From Erodium maritimum (lineage: Eukaryota > Streptophyta > Magnoliopsida > Geraniales > Geraniaceae), in the NCBI GenBank assembly GCA_963921825.1, contig OY997589.1:86226523-86290522 (forward strand): 64,000 nt of DNA. Direction: 5' to 3'. Of this stretch, positions 1 through 11,609 are shown one piece after another. Within the stretch, counting starts at the first letter, position 1. The number at the start of each line of letters is the position of its first letter. The notes below the pieces were generated by a model. It ran no database searches. It was not told where the DNA came from and worked only from the letters and a program-made list of their open reading frames with translations. Both the position numbers and the translations under genes were made by a program.

Positions 1-93
1 ACGGGACAGACCGATCGCAAAAGACCACCTGACGAAGAATGTCGCCGACAATACAAATGTGTGAACAATCCGAAGGGATCCCGCAGAAGGGAG

Positions 94-131
94 GGGCACT
101 TGATTAAATGTCGGGCACTTGATTAAATGTC
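94..131. repeat. 19-bp tandem duplication
   Basis: Two perfect head-to-tail copies of the 19-mer GGGCACTTGATTAAATGTC (94-112 and 113-131). Nothing else recognisable is seen in the first 360 bases, which are AT-rich apart from the GC-richer first ~95 bases. Confidence 0.9.
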
Positions 132-393
132 CCATATATGTTTTTTTGTTGTTGTACAAGTTAGTTTGCACGTGTGTAGAAAATTCCATCTTGTTATCAG
201 ATCTTAATATTGTACATGGACATTAATTATAACCTATTAAAGCAAATTTTATTTTGGATATTCCAAATTGATCACGTATATTCTGTTTGGTCATAAAAAT
301 AATGTATTTGTTATAAACTGAATTACAGCAGTAGGAACGTAATCTTTTGAGTTAAAAACATAAACGGTAGGAAAAGTACACTCTAGATAATTG

Positions 394-1476
394 ATTATAT
401 ATAGGGAAATTTGGAAATCTATGCTTCATAACATAGTATATTTTTTTAGTATGCCACTATAATTCAATATTTGTAAATCTATGCTTTTGAAATATTATAG
501 GACAAAAATACACTTATTATTATTAGTTTAAATCTCAAAATAAATGGTATATGAGAGGATTTGAACCATGGTTGTTCAAGAAAAAATATTTGAACTTAAC
601 CACTTGTACCTAATTACTTATATGTATTATAGCCTTTTATTATTTATTTTATTATATACTTAGTTCTCGTACTACACCAAAATTTAGAATAAAAATACGG
701 ATAATTGAAAAATACTTATGGTGAACTCTGCACGTTTTGTAAATACTTACGGTGTACTGTTTTTTGTTGAAAATACTTACTATATATTATTTTTCATGTG
801 CAAAAAGTGTGAAAACTTACGGAAAATTGGGATTTTAGAGCATGTAAAACTTTAAAATTTCCAAAATAAATAAATATGTGTATATATATATATACAAATA
901 TATTTTTAAATAGTATTTATTTATTTATTTTGGTATACACATAGTTATTTATTTTGAAATACTTACGGTATACCCATATTTATTTATTTATTTTGAAAAT
1001 TTTAGAGTTGCACACCCTCTAAAATCCCAATTTTCCGTTAGTTTTCACACTTTTAACGCATGAAAAATAATACACTATAAATATTTGTAACAAAAACAAT
1101 ACACCGTAAGTATTTGCAAAACGTGCAGAGTTCACCATAAGTATTTTTCAATTAATCATATTTTTATTTTAAATTTTGGTGTAGTACGAGAACTTAGTAT
1201 ATAATAAAGTATTAATAAAAAAAATAATAAAAGGCTATGATACATGTAAGTAATTTAGCACAAGTGGTTAAGTCCAAACATTTTTTTCTTGAACAACCAT
1301 GGTTCAAATCCTCTCATATACAATTTATTTTGGAATTTAAACTAATAGTAATAAGGGTATTTTTGTCATAAAATATTTCAAAAGCATAGATTTACAAATA
1401 TTGAATCATAGTGGCATACTAAAAAAATATGCTATGTTATGAAGCATATATTTCCAAATTTCCCTTATATATATAG
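394..1476. repeat. ~1.1-kb near-perfect palindrome (foldback element)
   Basis: The left arm (about 394-880) and right arm (about 973-1476) are reverse complements with scattered mismatches and small indels, around a ~90-base AT-rich loop of TATA and TTTA runs. Matching landmarks include the outer GGGAAATTTGGAAAT block (404-418 against its complement at 1448-1464), the CTATGCTTCATAACATAG block, and the inner GGAAAATTGGGATTTTAGAG block. Each arm holds spaced repeats of an AAATACTTACGGTG-like motif and a tRNA-like box pair. No transposase ORF is present. Sequences of the type GGTAGGAAAAGTACA (367-381) and GGTTGGAAAAATACA (1476-1490) lie just outside in direct orientation and could be a decayed target-site duplication. 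A transcript through it would fold into a long double-stranded RNA. Element class is unknown; a foldback or MITE-like element is most likely. Confidence 0.85.
1254..1311 (+). other. tRNA-like A and B boxes in the palindrome's right arm
   Basis: TTAGCACAAGTGGTTAAG (1254-1271) resembles a Pol III A box and GGTTCAAATCC (1301-1311) matches the B-box consensus GGTTCRANNCC, at tRNA-like spacing. The mirror copy lies in the left arm on the minus strand (B box at 557-567, A box around 595-612). No cloverleaf or acceptor stem is evident, so this is not called a tRNA gene. It looks like the head of a tRNA-derived SINE caught in the palindrome. Confidence 0.5.
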
Positions 1477-1479
1477 GTT

Positions 1480-4400
1480 GGAAAAATACAAATCAAAGCA
1501 TTTGTTCTAACTCATATATATTGAGGAATTAGCATATTCCTCGTTACATAAACACTGACAATTAAAACATGCATACTACCCTAATCTTAAACTGAGAAAC
1601 GGGTTGTTGATATAAAATCAAGGATAAATTCCATAAAATATTGATCATCTTTTATAGTTATGTTGTTTTTCTTTTCACGGAGCCACTTTAGAGTTGATAT
1701 ACGGTGTTCTTTAAAAATATACATTGTTACAAATTATTATGGTTTTCAACATATCGTCATTTTTTGTTAAAGGTCGAAAAACAGAAATTTTGTGGAATTT
1801 AATTTTTTTATAGTGAATTAAGTTTTAAAAATAATATTTTGCATTTTCATTTCTTTTAGACATTCACCAATTAAATATTAAATTGTACACATAATTTCCT
1901 ATTTTAGAATAATCATGTTTCTCTACTTTTTACAATTTCTTTTGAAATTAAAAAATATAAGGACAATATAATTAATTATTTCACCCGTATATTTTAACTT
2001 CGTTATGAAGATGCATCATAAAAAATATATACTCGGTCACAAACTATTTTGACTTTTAATTCAAGATTACTTCTCACCAAAAGACGGTCATTTTATACAA
2101 ATTATCTTGAAATCAGACAAAGGACATAGTTGTAATTATATCCTATGCTTAGTGTAGTACAAGGAAACAAATGTGCTACCAACAACATGAGTATATATAC
2201 GTGTGTTTGAGGCAACGTTTTCAACCCTTTGAAGTGCAGCTACCACATTGTCACTTTCTACTTCAGCCCTTTGAACTGCTGCTCCCAACACTCAAGTTTT
2301 CATTTTCATTTCTAGCTTTGTATATATATATTCACAATTCATCATACATAATATACATTACAAAACTGGCCCTATATATCAGAAGAAAAAAAGTTCATCA
2401 CACTTCACTGCATCAACCATGAAACCAATTATCATTGTGCAGAACAAATATATATGTATAAAGACATTGTTAGGTCAGTGAGAAATGTAAGAAAGCACCT
2501 GAGTATATATGGAGCTTTGAGCTTCATTGGAATGGATGATTAGAGGTAGAGGGTGTTGTTTTCCATGCAAAAGCCTTGTCAAATGTACAGTCCTTTGCTC
2601 ATACCTCACATTCGTTGTCATATACGACCTTGAACTTTTAATATATACGACATATATACGTGACACTATATACTAAAAATTAGTCCTTTAATACAAACTA
2701 TGGAGCGTTATGAGTGGTTATATCAAGTTAATCATGTAGTTTATGTTTTTTGATAAAAAAAACTTGAATTCTTGTATATTTGTAATTCATGTCATTAATC
2801 ACATTTGATCTAATGACGGTAAATAATCTTTAGTTTATATTAGTATATATCGTTTGTAGCGGATAGCATACCGGATTATATAGTTTATGTGTTTTTATAT
2901 ACTTATATGCTGTATAGCTGATAAAAAAAAATATACTTATATGCTGTTTGTAATTAGCTAGGGTTTATCTCAGCTTTCTCCAAAGTATTACATGTGATGA
3001 AATTCAGATTCTTTTCTCTTATTCATTTGGGTGAAACAGTATATATATACATATATATGCATCAGTTTATATAATCTAAATGACCATGCACTATATTGAA
3101 AACTCAGATGGATGCTGTATTATGCTCTACATATATATGTGAACAACAAAATTATGAATTAAACACATATTAATGATTCAAATGTGTATTAATTTTCTAT
3201 AATTGTACTTGTACCCAACTATACATCAAAAAAAAAAAAAATCAAAAGGCCAAGGACTTTCTTGACCATGAGCTATATATATATGTTTGATAGTTAGGCA
3301 CTGTAAAAGCCAAAAGTTTATGTGGTTATTTCTCTATTCATATGAAATATACATCAACCATTCAGGGAAAGAATTGACATATCCACGGGATAAAAACAAA
3401 AATATGCATGTCCATATATATATAGGAACCCAATAACAATTTACATGCACACATGTCCAAATAATATACAAGTATTCATAAATTATCACTACTCCAAGAC
3501 CTAACTGTACTGTATTCGATCAGAAATATATATTTAAGTTTTAAAATTTGGTTGGAGGTTGGGGCTATATATATGTATGGTGAAGTTAATCAAGAAACAC
3601 TTTTAAGAGTTTATTTCTTCGATAAATGAAGCCATAAACAAATTCTGATAGTCCAAAGACTGTATATGTCAGTTAAATCAATTATGTGTATAAATACATG
3701 TTTGTACACAAATCTATAAGCTTAGATAACTTGTAAAGTCCTCTAGGTTAATTAGTATAAGATACAAAATGATCATGTATATAGATTTCTTTGATATATA
3801 TGCATATAGTCTCAAGAAATCACGTGTAGCCCGTTCTACCTAAGAACGATATATCGAATTTTGTTAATGAATATAAATTATTAGTAATTAAATTGAACCC
3901 ATCAAAGGAAAATGACTCAAAACAATGAATATCCAATTATTAGTGCAAGAAAAGTTTATAGTCATGAGTATGCAAGCTAGGGTTTGATAAACCAAGTATG
4001 TATATGATGCACCTAGTAATTATATATTCAAGGTCAGATGATTGTATTTATCTATTTTTGCTACTTTTTGTTTATGTCCCGTTCATTTCGAGTTTTTGGG
4101 TTCTATCCGGTTGTATCTGTTGTTTCATTAATAAATTTATATTTATTCAAGGTCGAACAGACAACGAGAGAAAGGTCGATCTGCAAAAGGACTACTCACT
4201 TGACAAGCATAGCATGGATTCCACTCACCCATGTATACACATATACCATGATCTTGAACATGATGATGGAAAGTCCTCCAAATATGGACCTGAAACTCAA
4301 TTAAGATCAATTTAATTAGAAAGAAAAGAGTGCAATATAAAAATATGCATGAACTATATATAACAAGAAGAAGATCCATATATATTTATGTATATGGAAG

Positions 4401-5560
4401 ATATATACCTTGCATGAAGAGGAGAAACACAGAAGGTTGGATGAGAGTTTTGTGAAGGAATGGAGGACAATTTATAGAGAGAAGGGAAGAAAAGATCTGC
4501 AAAGAATGAAGAAATATTGATGACGACGAAGAAGAAGCAAGTGAAGGTTGCATCTGGTTAGCACGTGAGACAGATAGGAGTTTTTGCTTTGACTCACGGG
4601 TGACATGCACTTGCACACCTCAAGTATATATTCGGAGATTATAAATATATATCTTTTGTGTTTTTTTATTACCATTGCCCATAATGCTAATTAGTATTAG
4701 TTGAATACTATAAATGATCATCAAATAGCCTATTCTTTATTAACAACCTGTTTCTTTATGGCAAAAAAAGAAAAGAAAAATAGATCTGGGTTAGAGAAGA
4801 TTGAAGGGAGATGGGGTTGAAAAGAGGCATTGAAGTTATCAGTATTCATTCTACCTAATTTCGAATGACTAGAGATATTTATCAAATGATTAGCGAATAT
4901 TTATTCTTCTTTAATCTGTTCTGGTTTTTCGTTCTGGTTTTTCTCTTTTCAATTACCATTTTTCTTTGGAATTTTTGTTTGGATTGAATGTATTTGTGTT
5001 TTTCGCTGATACATAAGGTGATTAAGGTGAAAATAGACTAAATCCACACACCATTTTAAAACTCAATTCGTCCGTAAATCGAATTGGTTGATGAAGATCC
5101 TAAATTGCTTTTTAAACGACAATAAATCTACATTTTTTTTAATATCAGATCGAAAGCCTTACAACAGCCTAGTATATTTATATGCTTGCAGCTGTGTAAT
5201 TAACTTTCAAATAATGTTCATAGAAAAGTGGATAGATCGTAGACTTAGAGAGTAGATAAATAAAATACATACATATGATTGCACCTTCCCCAGTTCCCCT
5301 ATCTCATAGACTTCGTTATGCTTAAAGAGGAAACCAACGATATTTGAATAATGGGTTTTAATGGATTGATTCACATGAATGATTCAGAGAGATGGGGGGA
5401 GATGGAGTAAATTTATTTACAAAATCAAATCTATTACGAAACATACACGATTTGAAGGCTTCGAAATCTCTCATTATATATTAACAAAATCCTTATAAAG
5501 GTCAGCGTATGCTTTTATGTATTATAAGCTATTCGTTCAATTTTAAGAGGATAAAAGACA
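1480..5560. other. AT-rich intergenic DNA, no gene recognised
   Basis: Long AT-rich stretch with many TATATA runs. The short open frames (for example at 2171-2422, 3998-4315 and 4386-4616) have low-complexity or hydrophobic translations, overlap each other on both strands and match no family I recognise. A TATA-like CTCTATAAATTG read on the minus strand near 4470 is followed by a pyrimidine-rich stretch and a possible splice donor (GCAAG/GTATAT near 4410), so an unannotated minus-strand transcript is conceivable, but no coding continuation was found. Confidence 0.5.
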
Positions 5561-5563
5561 AGC

Positions 5564-6067
5564 AACAAGAAACATAGACACGGGTCAACCATCACAATAG
5601 GATGTATCTCCGTGGAATAATGTCCTCGTCAAATCGAAACGGGTGAGTCGCCCACCTAAACATTTATCGGAGTTTTGTACCATGTAATGTAAACCAAATC
5701 AGGAAAGATATGATCGTCCGGTCGATATTGGGAAACAGGTTGAGAAAGGTCGAAATGGAAACACTCAACTCGCAATTTCGTCTCAGGGAACCGATGCATG
5801 GACTACAGTTCGTGGTTTGGCTGCCAAGAAGAAGGATGCGACGTCTTGTCGTTGACTTTGGGAGGCGAGGATTGATGGTTTTTTTTTTGTTTTTGATCCC
5901 TGTTTTCTTTTTAGAAAAAGGCTTGGCCTTTTGGCTCCCTTTGATGGAGTCCCTTTGTAATCGTTGGTTTCCACCCTGTCGTAAATCAGGGCATTCCGAT
6001 TCCCTTTTTTGGAATCGGTCTTATTAACAAATTTTCGAGCTTATAAAAGAACAAGAAACATAGACAC
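5564..6067 (+). mobile_element. 5'-truncated RRM-type LINE derivative, with target-site duplication
   Basis: The insert (5582-6049) is flanked by perfect 18-bp direct repeats AACAAGAAACATAGACAC (5564-5581 and 6050-6067), the mark of target-primed reverse transcription. Its body aligns with the C-terminal coding part and 3' UTR of the RRM element at 17.9-19.5 kb on the opposite strand: shared landmarks are the region around CCGTGGA..ATGTCCT, CCTAAACATTT, GGGAAACA.GTTGAG, TTGGCTGCCAAGAAG, then TTTGTAATCGTTGGTTTCC and ATTTTCGAGCTTAT before a short A tail. Everything upstream (the RRM part) is missing, as expected for a 5'-truncated LINE copy. The coding part is disrupted and not functional. As in the longer copy, the reading frame runs directly into the 3' UTR with no ORF2. 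Confidence 0.85.
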
Positions 6068-6084
6068 AACCCAAACAAATCTAA

Positions 6085-7340
6085 AAATTAAACTATTTTT
6101 GGTCCAAATAGATTAAATCAGAATATTGTATAGATCTCAGCCTCAAACCAAAGAAGAGATCCTAAACGAATCAAACCAATATCAAATCAGTACTGAATAT
6201 AGCATTTCAATGAAAAGAACCTCAACCAAGGTCTTAAAACCAGATTTTACAACTATTAAGCACAAAACAACAAAGAAATAAAAGGTTTGGAACCTTGATT
6301 TTTCCACCATGAATCACACAAACAAATAAAGGTCTACAACCATGAAGTCGAAAAAGATAGCCCAATATTACCCAAACTTGAGCGTATATAATCCTACGAG
6401 CATTCCTCGTTTGAAGCTCCCGTAAATCGAGCTTTTATGTAATTGTTGTCCCCTTTTGGATATTTTTCAGTTCGAAAAATCGTCTTATAATAAAAGTGTG
6501 CGCTTATCCAAAAAAAATATTACCCTAACTTGAGGAAAACATTCTACCTTATCGGTGCCACCAACTCGATAAGTTAAAGGGCACCAACACGCTGGTGGTC
6601 AACACCGCTGAACAATAGAATAAGATCAATGGTAAACCCACCGAAACTCTAAACCCAAAGAAAAATAAACCACTTGATTTCCAACAAAGGTTGAACAACC
6701 AATAACTACCTGTTAAAGGCCACCATCTATACTGACCGACGGGCCCCACTAATAAAATGGCGAGCAGACCGAGGAAATTGAAACGAGTATAAAGATAAGG
6801 GAAAAGACAAGTCTACACAAGCGACATAACAAGTGCATGCAGTGTGAGAAGTTCCTTACAAACTGGGTCTCGAGAACTACTAACGCGACCAAACCTAAGA
6901 TCAGAGGGTCAAGAAACGCGTCCCACCCCAGATCTGAGACGAATCGCCGGTGACGGCGAAGGACCCGAGTACCACAAACGTAATCAAACGAAACCAAATC
7001 CATGACGATCTACTAACAAGTAGGTGAAGAAGCGAATTACACGCCAAATCTGGAATGAGTCACCGATGACAACGAACACAACAATGCCGGAGAAAACCAA
7101 CACAACACGGATACCAAAAAAGGAGTGAAATGCTAGGGGCCAACACCCAAGGTTCCAGCGAACGAAAAAACCACGAATCGGCTATGTCGAGGGACGAAGT
7201 GGGACGCATTGACATACCAAGAGGATGAAAGTAGAACCGAGATCTGGAAAGCCTCTTCCATCGAGCCAAGAGCAAGGCCTGATCCAACAACCCTCTAGCC
7301 AAACAACGACCCACTAGAAAGGGCTGCGTCGGCTAAGGCT
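6085..7340 (-). mobile_element. F2 retroposon, copy 1
   Basis: Member of a repeat family present six times in this window, always on the minus strand. Seen on the plus strand, the copy has the shared order: CTCAGCCTCAAACC block (about 6138), three subrepeats of the type GGTCTT..ACC..GATTTT.CAACCATGAAGCACA (about 6230-6350), a GTCAACACCGC block (about 6598-6610), then two modules of the type CAGATCTGAGACGAATCGCCGGTGAC..CGAA (about 6929-6960 and 7048-7075). The 5' end on the minus strand lies near a GGCTAAGG motif (about 7332), also present at the end of copy 2. No convincing coding sequence. A shorter poly(A)-tailed element is inserted within it (6383-6515). The exact 3' end is obscured by the LINE insertion immediately to the left. 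Confidence 0.7.
6364..6534 (+). mobile_element. 133-bp poly(A)-tailed insertion nested in F2 copy 1
   Basis: The insert (6383-6515) ends in CTTATCC plus an A run and is bounded by 19-bp direct repeats AATATTACCCAAACTTGAG (6364-6382) and the same with one mismatch (6516-6534). Its 3' part (AATCGTCTTATAATAAA then CGCTTATCC) resembles the 3' end of the RRM LINE elements (AATCGGTCTTATTAACAAA then GAGCTTAT), so it is probably a strongly 5'-truncated relative. This shows that F2 copy 1 is older than this insertion. Confidence 0.8.
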
Positions 7341-9240
7341 ACACAAAATGGACTTGGAAATCGGCCCAACCAGTCAAACCGGTCCACCCCGGCCCCATTG
7401 GGTTGCCCCTAATGGATTATGGGGACGGTAGTGGATTGTAATTAAAGGACCCATTGACAATTGGGCCTAAGGCCGGATTGAGAAAAAAGTCCCCTCCGGG
7501 GCCTAGCCCTAACTGGTCATCCCTAAGTACTAAGCCCTAACTACTACCCAAGCCCACGACTTCTCCACTTCTGAGCGATATGGTAATTTCAATTTCTTTT
7601 CATATTCACGTATTACCTATAGTTGATATAAATTATAAATAGAAAAGTGACAAGAAGCCATGCCAGTTTAATGGTTAAGGGTGCATGGTTTGTGTTGTTG
7701 GTCTCGTGATCGAACCTCATAGCTTATTAATTTTTAATTAAATTTATGTGGGCTCAGACTTGTTATTCCGATTGAGTCGGTGCAAACCGGTGGCCTGCCC
7801 CATAAACTAAATGGGCGGGCCCTAATGGGCCTAGGGCCGGGAATGGGTTCCAATTTACACAACCGGTCTTTTCGGGGCGGGTTAAAAATACGTCCATGGG
7901 GATGGGGCCCTGTCCCATGGAAAGCCCTAGCTCCGGCGACTAAGTATCATCCGACTCCAGTGGACAAGCAAGAGTACATACAGAACCGAGAGCTCCCGAG
8001 CTTCTAGCGACAAGTTCTGCCAACATAATCTACATCCCAACTACAAACCGTCACAGGTTGGACGAGGGGGATACCTCAATGAACCTCATGTTCAAGGGCG
8101 TAAATTACAGATCGAATTGGGAAAGTTGATAGTGAGGTAAGGTTATTCTGAATCGGCTATAATCTTCTATCTATTTGAGGAAAATGGACCGCGAACTGCC
8201 TCTTCGAGGAATGTTGATCCAACCTCGTCCCAATTGGACCTGTTCATGTTGTCGTTATCTTCTCGACTTTTGAGGATGTCGGCTTTTAATGATCGGTATA
8301 ACTGGTACCTCAATTTTGGCCCGTATCATCTGTACTGGTCTTCGTATAACAGGAGTCTCCGAGGTGGATATGCTTGACTTAGGCTTAAGAACCTTTCTCC
8401 AATAGTGTGAGGATCGGGATGTTTGGTCAGCGAACTCTACCAATAATTGGAAGGTGATACGCCCTTAGTTCACGTGCATGACGTTTCTACAAGCATGCGA
8501 GTGATTGCTACTCGAGGGTGGGGTTTTAGTGTTGACGTATTTATCGAGCATGCTCACGTTGATGTCCTCCCTTACACGCATTAGTTTGGGGGTGGGGGAG
8601 GGGGGTCGAGTCGTGGAACAGGGAGGAACAACCATTTGGATCCCGCCCTTTAGATGAGCCCGACCATCATCTAGTTCCCTATCGTCCTATTTCTTTCCCT
8701 TTTTGCGGCTGGACAGTTACCCCTTAGGATTTTTACGGTTGCTACTAGTGGGTCCCATAGTCTGGATGGAAGTAAATCTATCATATGAGTAGATTTAGTC
8801 TCGGATACTAGAGAGTGGGATACGACCATAGTTGTGTATTTGTAATCAGGCGATAGTCCATTTCTCTAAACGATCTCTTTCGCCCCTGTAGTTTTTTCTT
8901 GGTAATGTGTCTCCTCAGCCAGATGTGTTTTCGAGGCTTTCTTCATGTTGATCGATGGGAGCACATGAGAGAGCAGTACTCACTCCGTAGTCAGGTTTGT
9001 TGAGCGTCTGGGGTCCACTACGGAGGACCAATTAAAGAGGACTTTAGAAAGACTGAAATGACGTTGAGTCCTCACTGTAAGAGCAAAGTCTCTATCCCTG
9101 TCGAGTTCACTTGATTTTGATGCTTCGTTTTGTAGTTGTATTTGTTATCTGCTTTATGCTCTATTTTGGAGTTTTCATTTTTTATTTGCAGTTTTGTTAA
9201 TGAATTTCTCTTTGACATTAGAAAATAACACAATCCTTAT
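7341..9240. other. unassigned repeat-like DNA
   Basis: Between 7370 and 7920 there are GC-rich stretches with loosely complementary blocks (CCGGCCCCATTGGG.. against GGGCCCTAATGGGCCTAGGGCCGGG), suggestive of a degraded inverted-repeat element, but no clean ends were found. From about 8000 to 9240 the sequence has the GC-richer texture and T-rich tail (TTTGTTAATGAATTTC) of a LINE remnant on the plus strand, but I could not read any conserved domain from it. No host gene recognised. Confidence 0.4.
7663..7718 (+). other. tRNA-derived SINE head (A and B boxes)
   Basis: CCAGTTTAATGGTTAAGG (7663-7680) resembles a Pol III A box and GTGATCGAACCTC (7706-7718) resembles a B box, at roughly tRNA spacing, followed by AT-rich sequence. 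There is no matching acceptor stem, so it is not a functional tRNA gene. Related A-box-like strings occur near 25031, 37645 and 60797. Confidence 0.4.
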
Positions 9241-9699
9241 TTATACTACCAATTACTTTTTTACAAAAAAAAAAAAACAATATGATCAAATAGTGTTATA
9301 AATGTCTCATTATAGTTTTGCAGTCTTAAACCCCTCCCCTCATGTGCCTTGTGTCTCATGTCTCTTCACCCTTTTCTTTCTCGTTATCTGAGCACTATGT
9401 AGATGATGATTATTGCCTCCTTTTTTTCGTTTCCTTGACGGAGCTCCCTCAAGACTTTATCCCCTTCATCTCTGTTTTCTCCAATATCATCTACCACTTT
9501 CTTGACTCTCCCATCAGCTCCGCCCCAAGACTCCCCACAAGGTTTGTATCCCTCAATGACGTCCTTCTCATAGGACACCACCACTTCCCAAGTACATCCA
9601 CTCTTTTCGTCTCCACCGATATCATTCACTCTTTTTGCCAAGTGGCACGACCCTTCTTACTCCAAGACAACATGCAAAAGGGTCTCTCCTAAGAGCAAT

Positions 9700-11562
9700 A
9701 ACAGTCTCTCGACCTCAAACTCTGAGTTTCTCCGTCTCTTCTATCGAATTTGAGAGTGACTCCCTGAGGTTAGGGGCGAATGCACGAGACAAGATCATGG
9801 ACACCTCTATTGGGGGAACCAAATGAAATTTTTGATGACAAGAACACAATCATCGACATTTTGGCCAACACTGTTCTAGATATGAATGATGCTCGATACC
9901 GTTATGATGTTGTTGGATGTCTGTTGGTCGAGAAACGAGTAAGACCGAGAACTTTGTGTGGTTTAATAGAAAATACTTGGAATATACATGGTCTCGTGGT
10001 TCATCCCCTCACGAACAGAATAATTTTGTTCTTATTCCTTTCTCAAGCTTTGATGGACGGTATCAAGGCTAGGGAACCGTGGTCGTTCCACAAAACAATT
10101 TTTCTCATCGCGCTTTTGTTTCCCCATACTCAACCGGAAATACTGGTCTTCTAGCAAGTTCGCATGTCCGTGAGGGCCTTTTACATTCCAATGTAGGCGC
10201 AGACTTTCCAAATGCGATAACTCATTGTCTTCATGTTGGGAAGAGAGGTGGAAACTTACAGTCTGGCACAACGTACGGGCTAGGATATTTTCCTCTGGCT
10301 CCGGGTGGAGCTCGAAGCTCTTCGTCCTCTCTGGAAACACATCCGGCTTTGGTTCGAGGGGTTCACGCAGCCCATCACGATCCCATTATAGTATGAGAAA
10401 CTAATTGATTTTGTTACTAGTGTGGTCGCTTGGGCCATATCAATCGGAGTTGCATGGAAATCCTCCCGATTTTTGATAGACTTTCAATAAGGTACTTGGA
10501 CTCCATCCGAGTTGCGCATAGCAATCAAATCGATTGGTATTTCCGGCCATATTAGGAAGCGGCGATGTCTCCACCATCGGTACACCCACATAACCTAACA
10601 TCGTTACCATCAAAAGTGAGTCAGATTCAACGTTCCAGTACACTTCCAACCAGAAGTTGCAATCCTTCAGCCCTCGAATTTGTCTAGTTGCAAGATGAGG
10701 GAAATCTAAGGTATAGTCTTGCCTAAAGAATAATACAGTAGGCGTGCACCGCCATTGAGATTAGGACAACAAGAAGGTCTCGGGAAGTGATCGGTAGTAT
10801 ATAACCCATCCCAATACTTTTTTAACCTATAGTCTTGTCTAACATGTGCCGATTGGAGATTTTAGACACACCACGGTTCGCTGAACCTCCCCTCCTAGGT
10901 GTAAAGATTCTCACCCCTCCCTTCGCTTGGTAGTAAGGGACAACGATGTGAGGGGTGGAACTTCGTCCAGGGTGTTGAACAACAAGAAAGGAGATGCGGC
11001 TCAAAAGCTGATCAAAAGGGGGGCGCTTAGGGCTAAACATGTGATGGAACTAGCTTGGGAAAAAGCACAATGTGTCATAGCTCTCAAGGAAGAAATAAAA
11101 AAGAGAGTGTTTGAGCTTATGGAAGTGGTCCCAAACGCAAAGGAATGCTACCATCCAACATCATCCAAATTATCGATGAAAGTTGCAAAACAACCATGCC
11201 GCAAACCATGATAGGTGGTATGGAGGTTGGTGGGAGCCAAACTCAATCCTCTCAACATACTTGTGGCCCTATCTAGTCAAGCCATGTTCCTAGATGTAAC
11301 ACACTTTACTGTTCTACAAGTCAAGACAACCACCCTAATGGGTATTTAGATCTTTGGTCTTGTTTAAATGAACTTATCTTATGTTTTCGTGTAGCTTCTA
11401 CTTGGTTTGTTAGAAGTTTGTTGTGTAAGCCTAGGTCGTTGGGATACATATTTTGGATGAGGTTTCGGAATACATTCTCGGCTATAAAGAAACTACCTCA
11501 TTTTATATTTTTTCTTGCTTGAAAATAATCAATAAACGAGGACATTTTTTAAAAAAAAAACA
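9700..11562 (+). pseudogene. degenerate LINE ORF1 (zinc-knuckle type) with poly(A) tail
   Basis: A broken plus-strand frame contains the phrase REPWSFHKTI (about 10070-10100), typical of the N-terminal domain (DUF4283-like) of plant L1 ORF1 proteins. Further on, the segment around 10395-10456 reads as YEKLIDF, a frameshift, then a CCHC knuckle CGRLGHINRSC whose residue before the second cysteine is a TAG stop. The unit ends in AATAATCAATAAACGAGGACATTTTTT followed by an A run (about 11553-11562), read as a poly(A) tail. No reverse transcriptase is present in the ~1.1 kb between the knuckle and the tail, although a full ORF2 needs about 3.8 kb. Multiple stops and frameshifts: non-functional. 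Confidence 0.6.
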
Positions 11563-11609
11563 ACCTATCAATTGATTAATCCTTCAACATCTACCAGCAG
11601 TTGGAAAAA

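Noticed and set aside
1254..1311. Functional tRNA gene
   Set aside because: A and B boxes are present, but no acceptor stem, anticodon arm or CCA-proximal pairing can be drawn.
2470..2650. Possible miRNA precursor (GGAGCTTTGAGCTTCATTGG)
   Set aside because: Superficially like miR159/319-type sequence, but it does not match a conserved miRNA and no star-strand complement was found.
3998..4315. 105-residue ORF with a hydrophobic N-terminus
   Set aside because: AT-rich hydrophobic translation; a competing frame overlaps it; no homology recognised.
7370..7920. GC-rich inverted-repeat transposon
   Set aside because: Complementary blocks exist, but neither clear TIR ends nor a target duplication could be placed.
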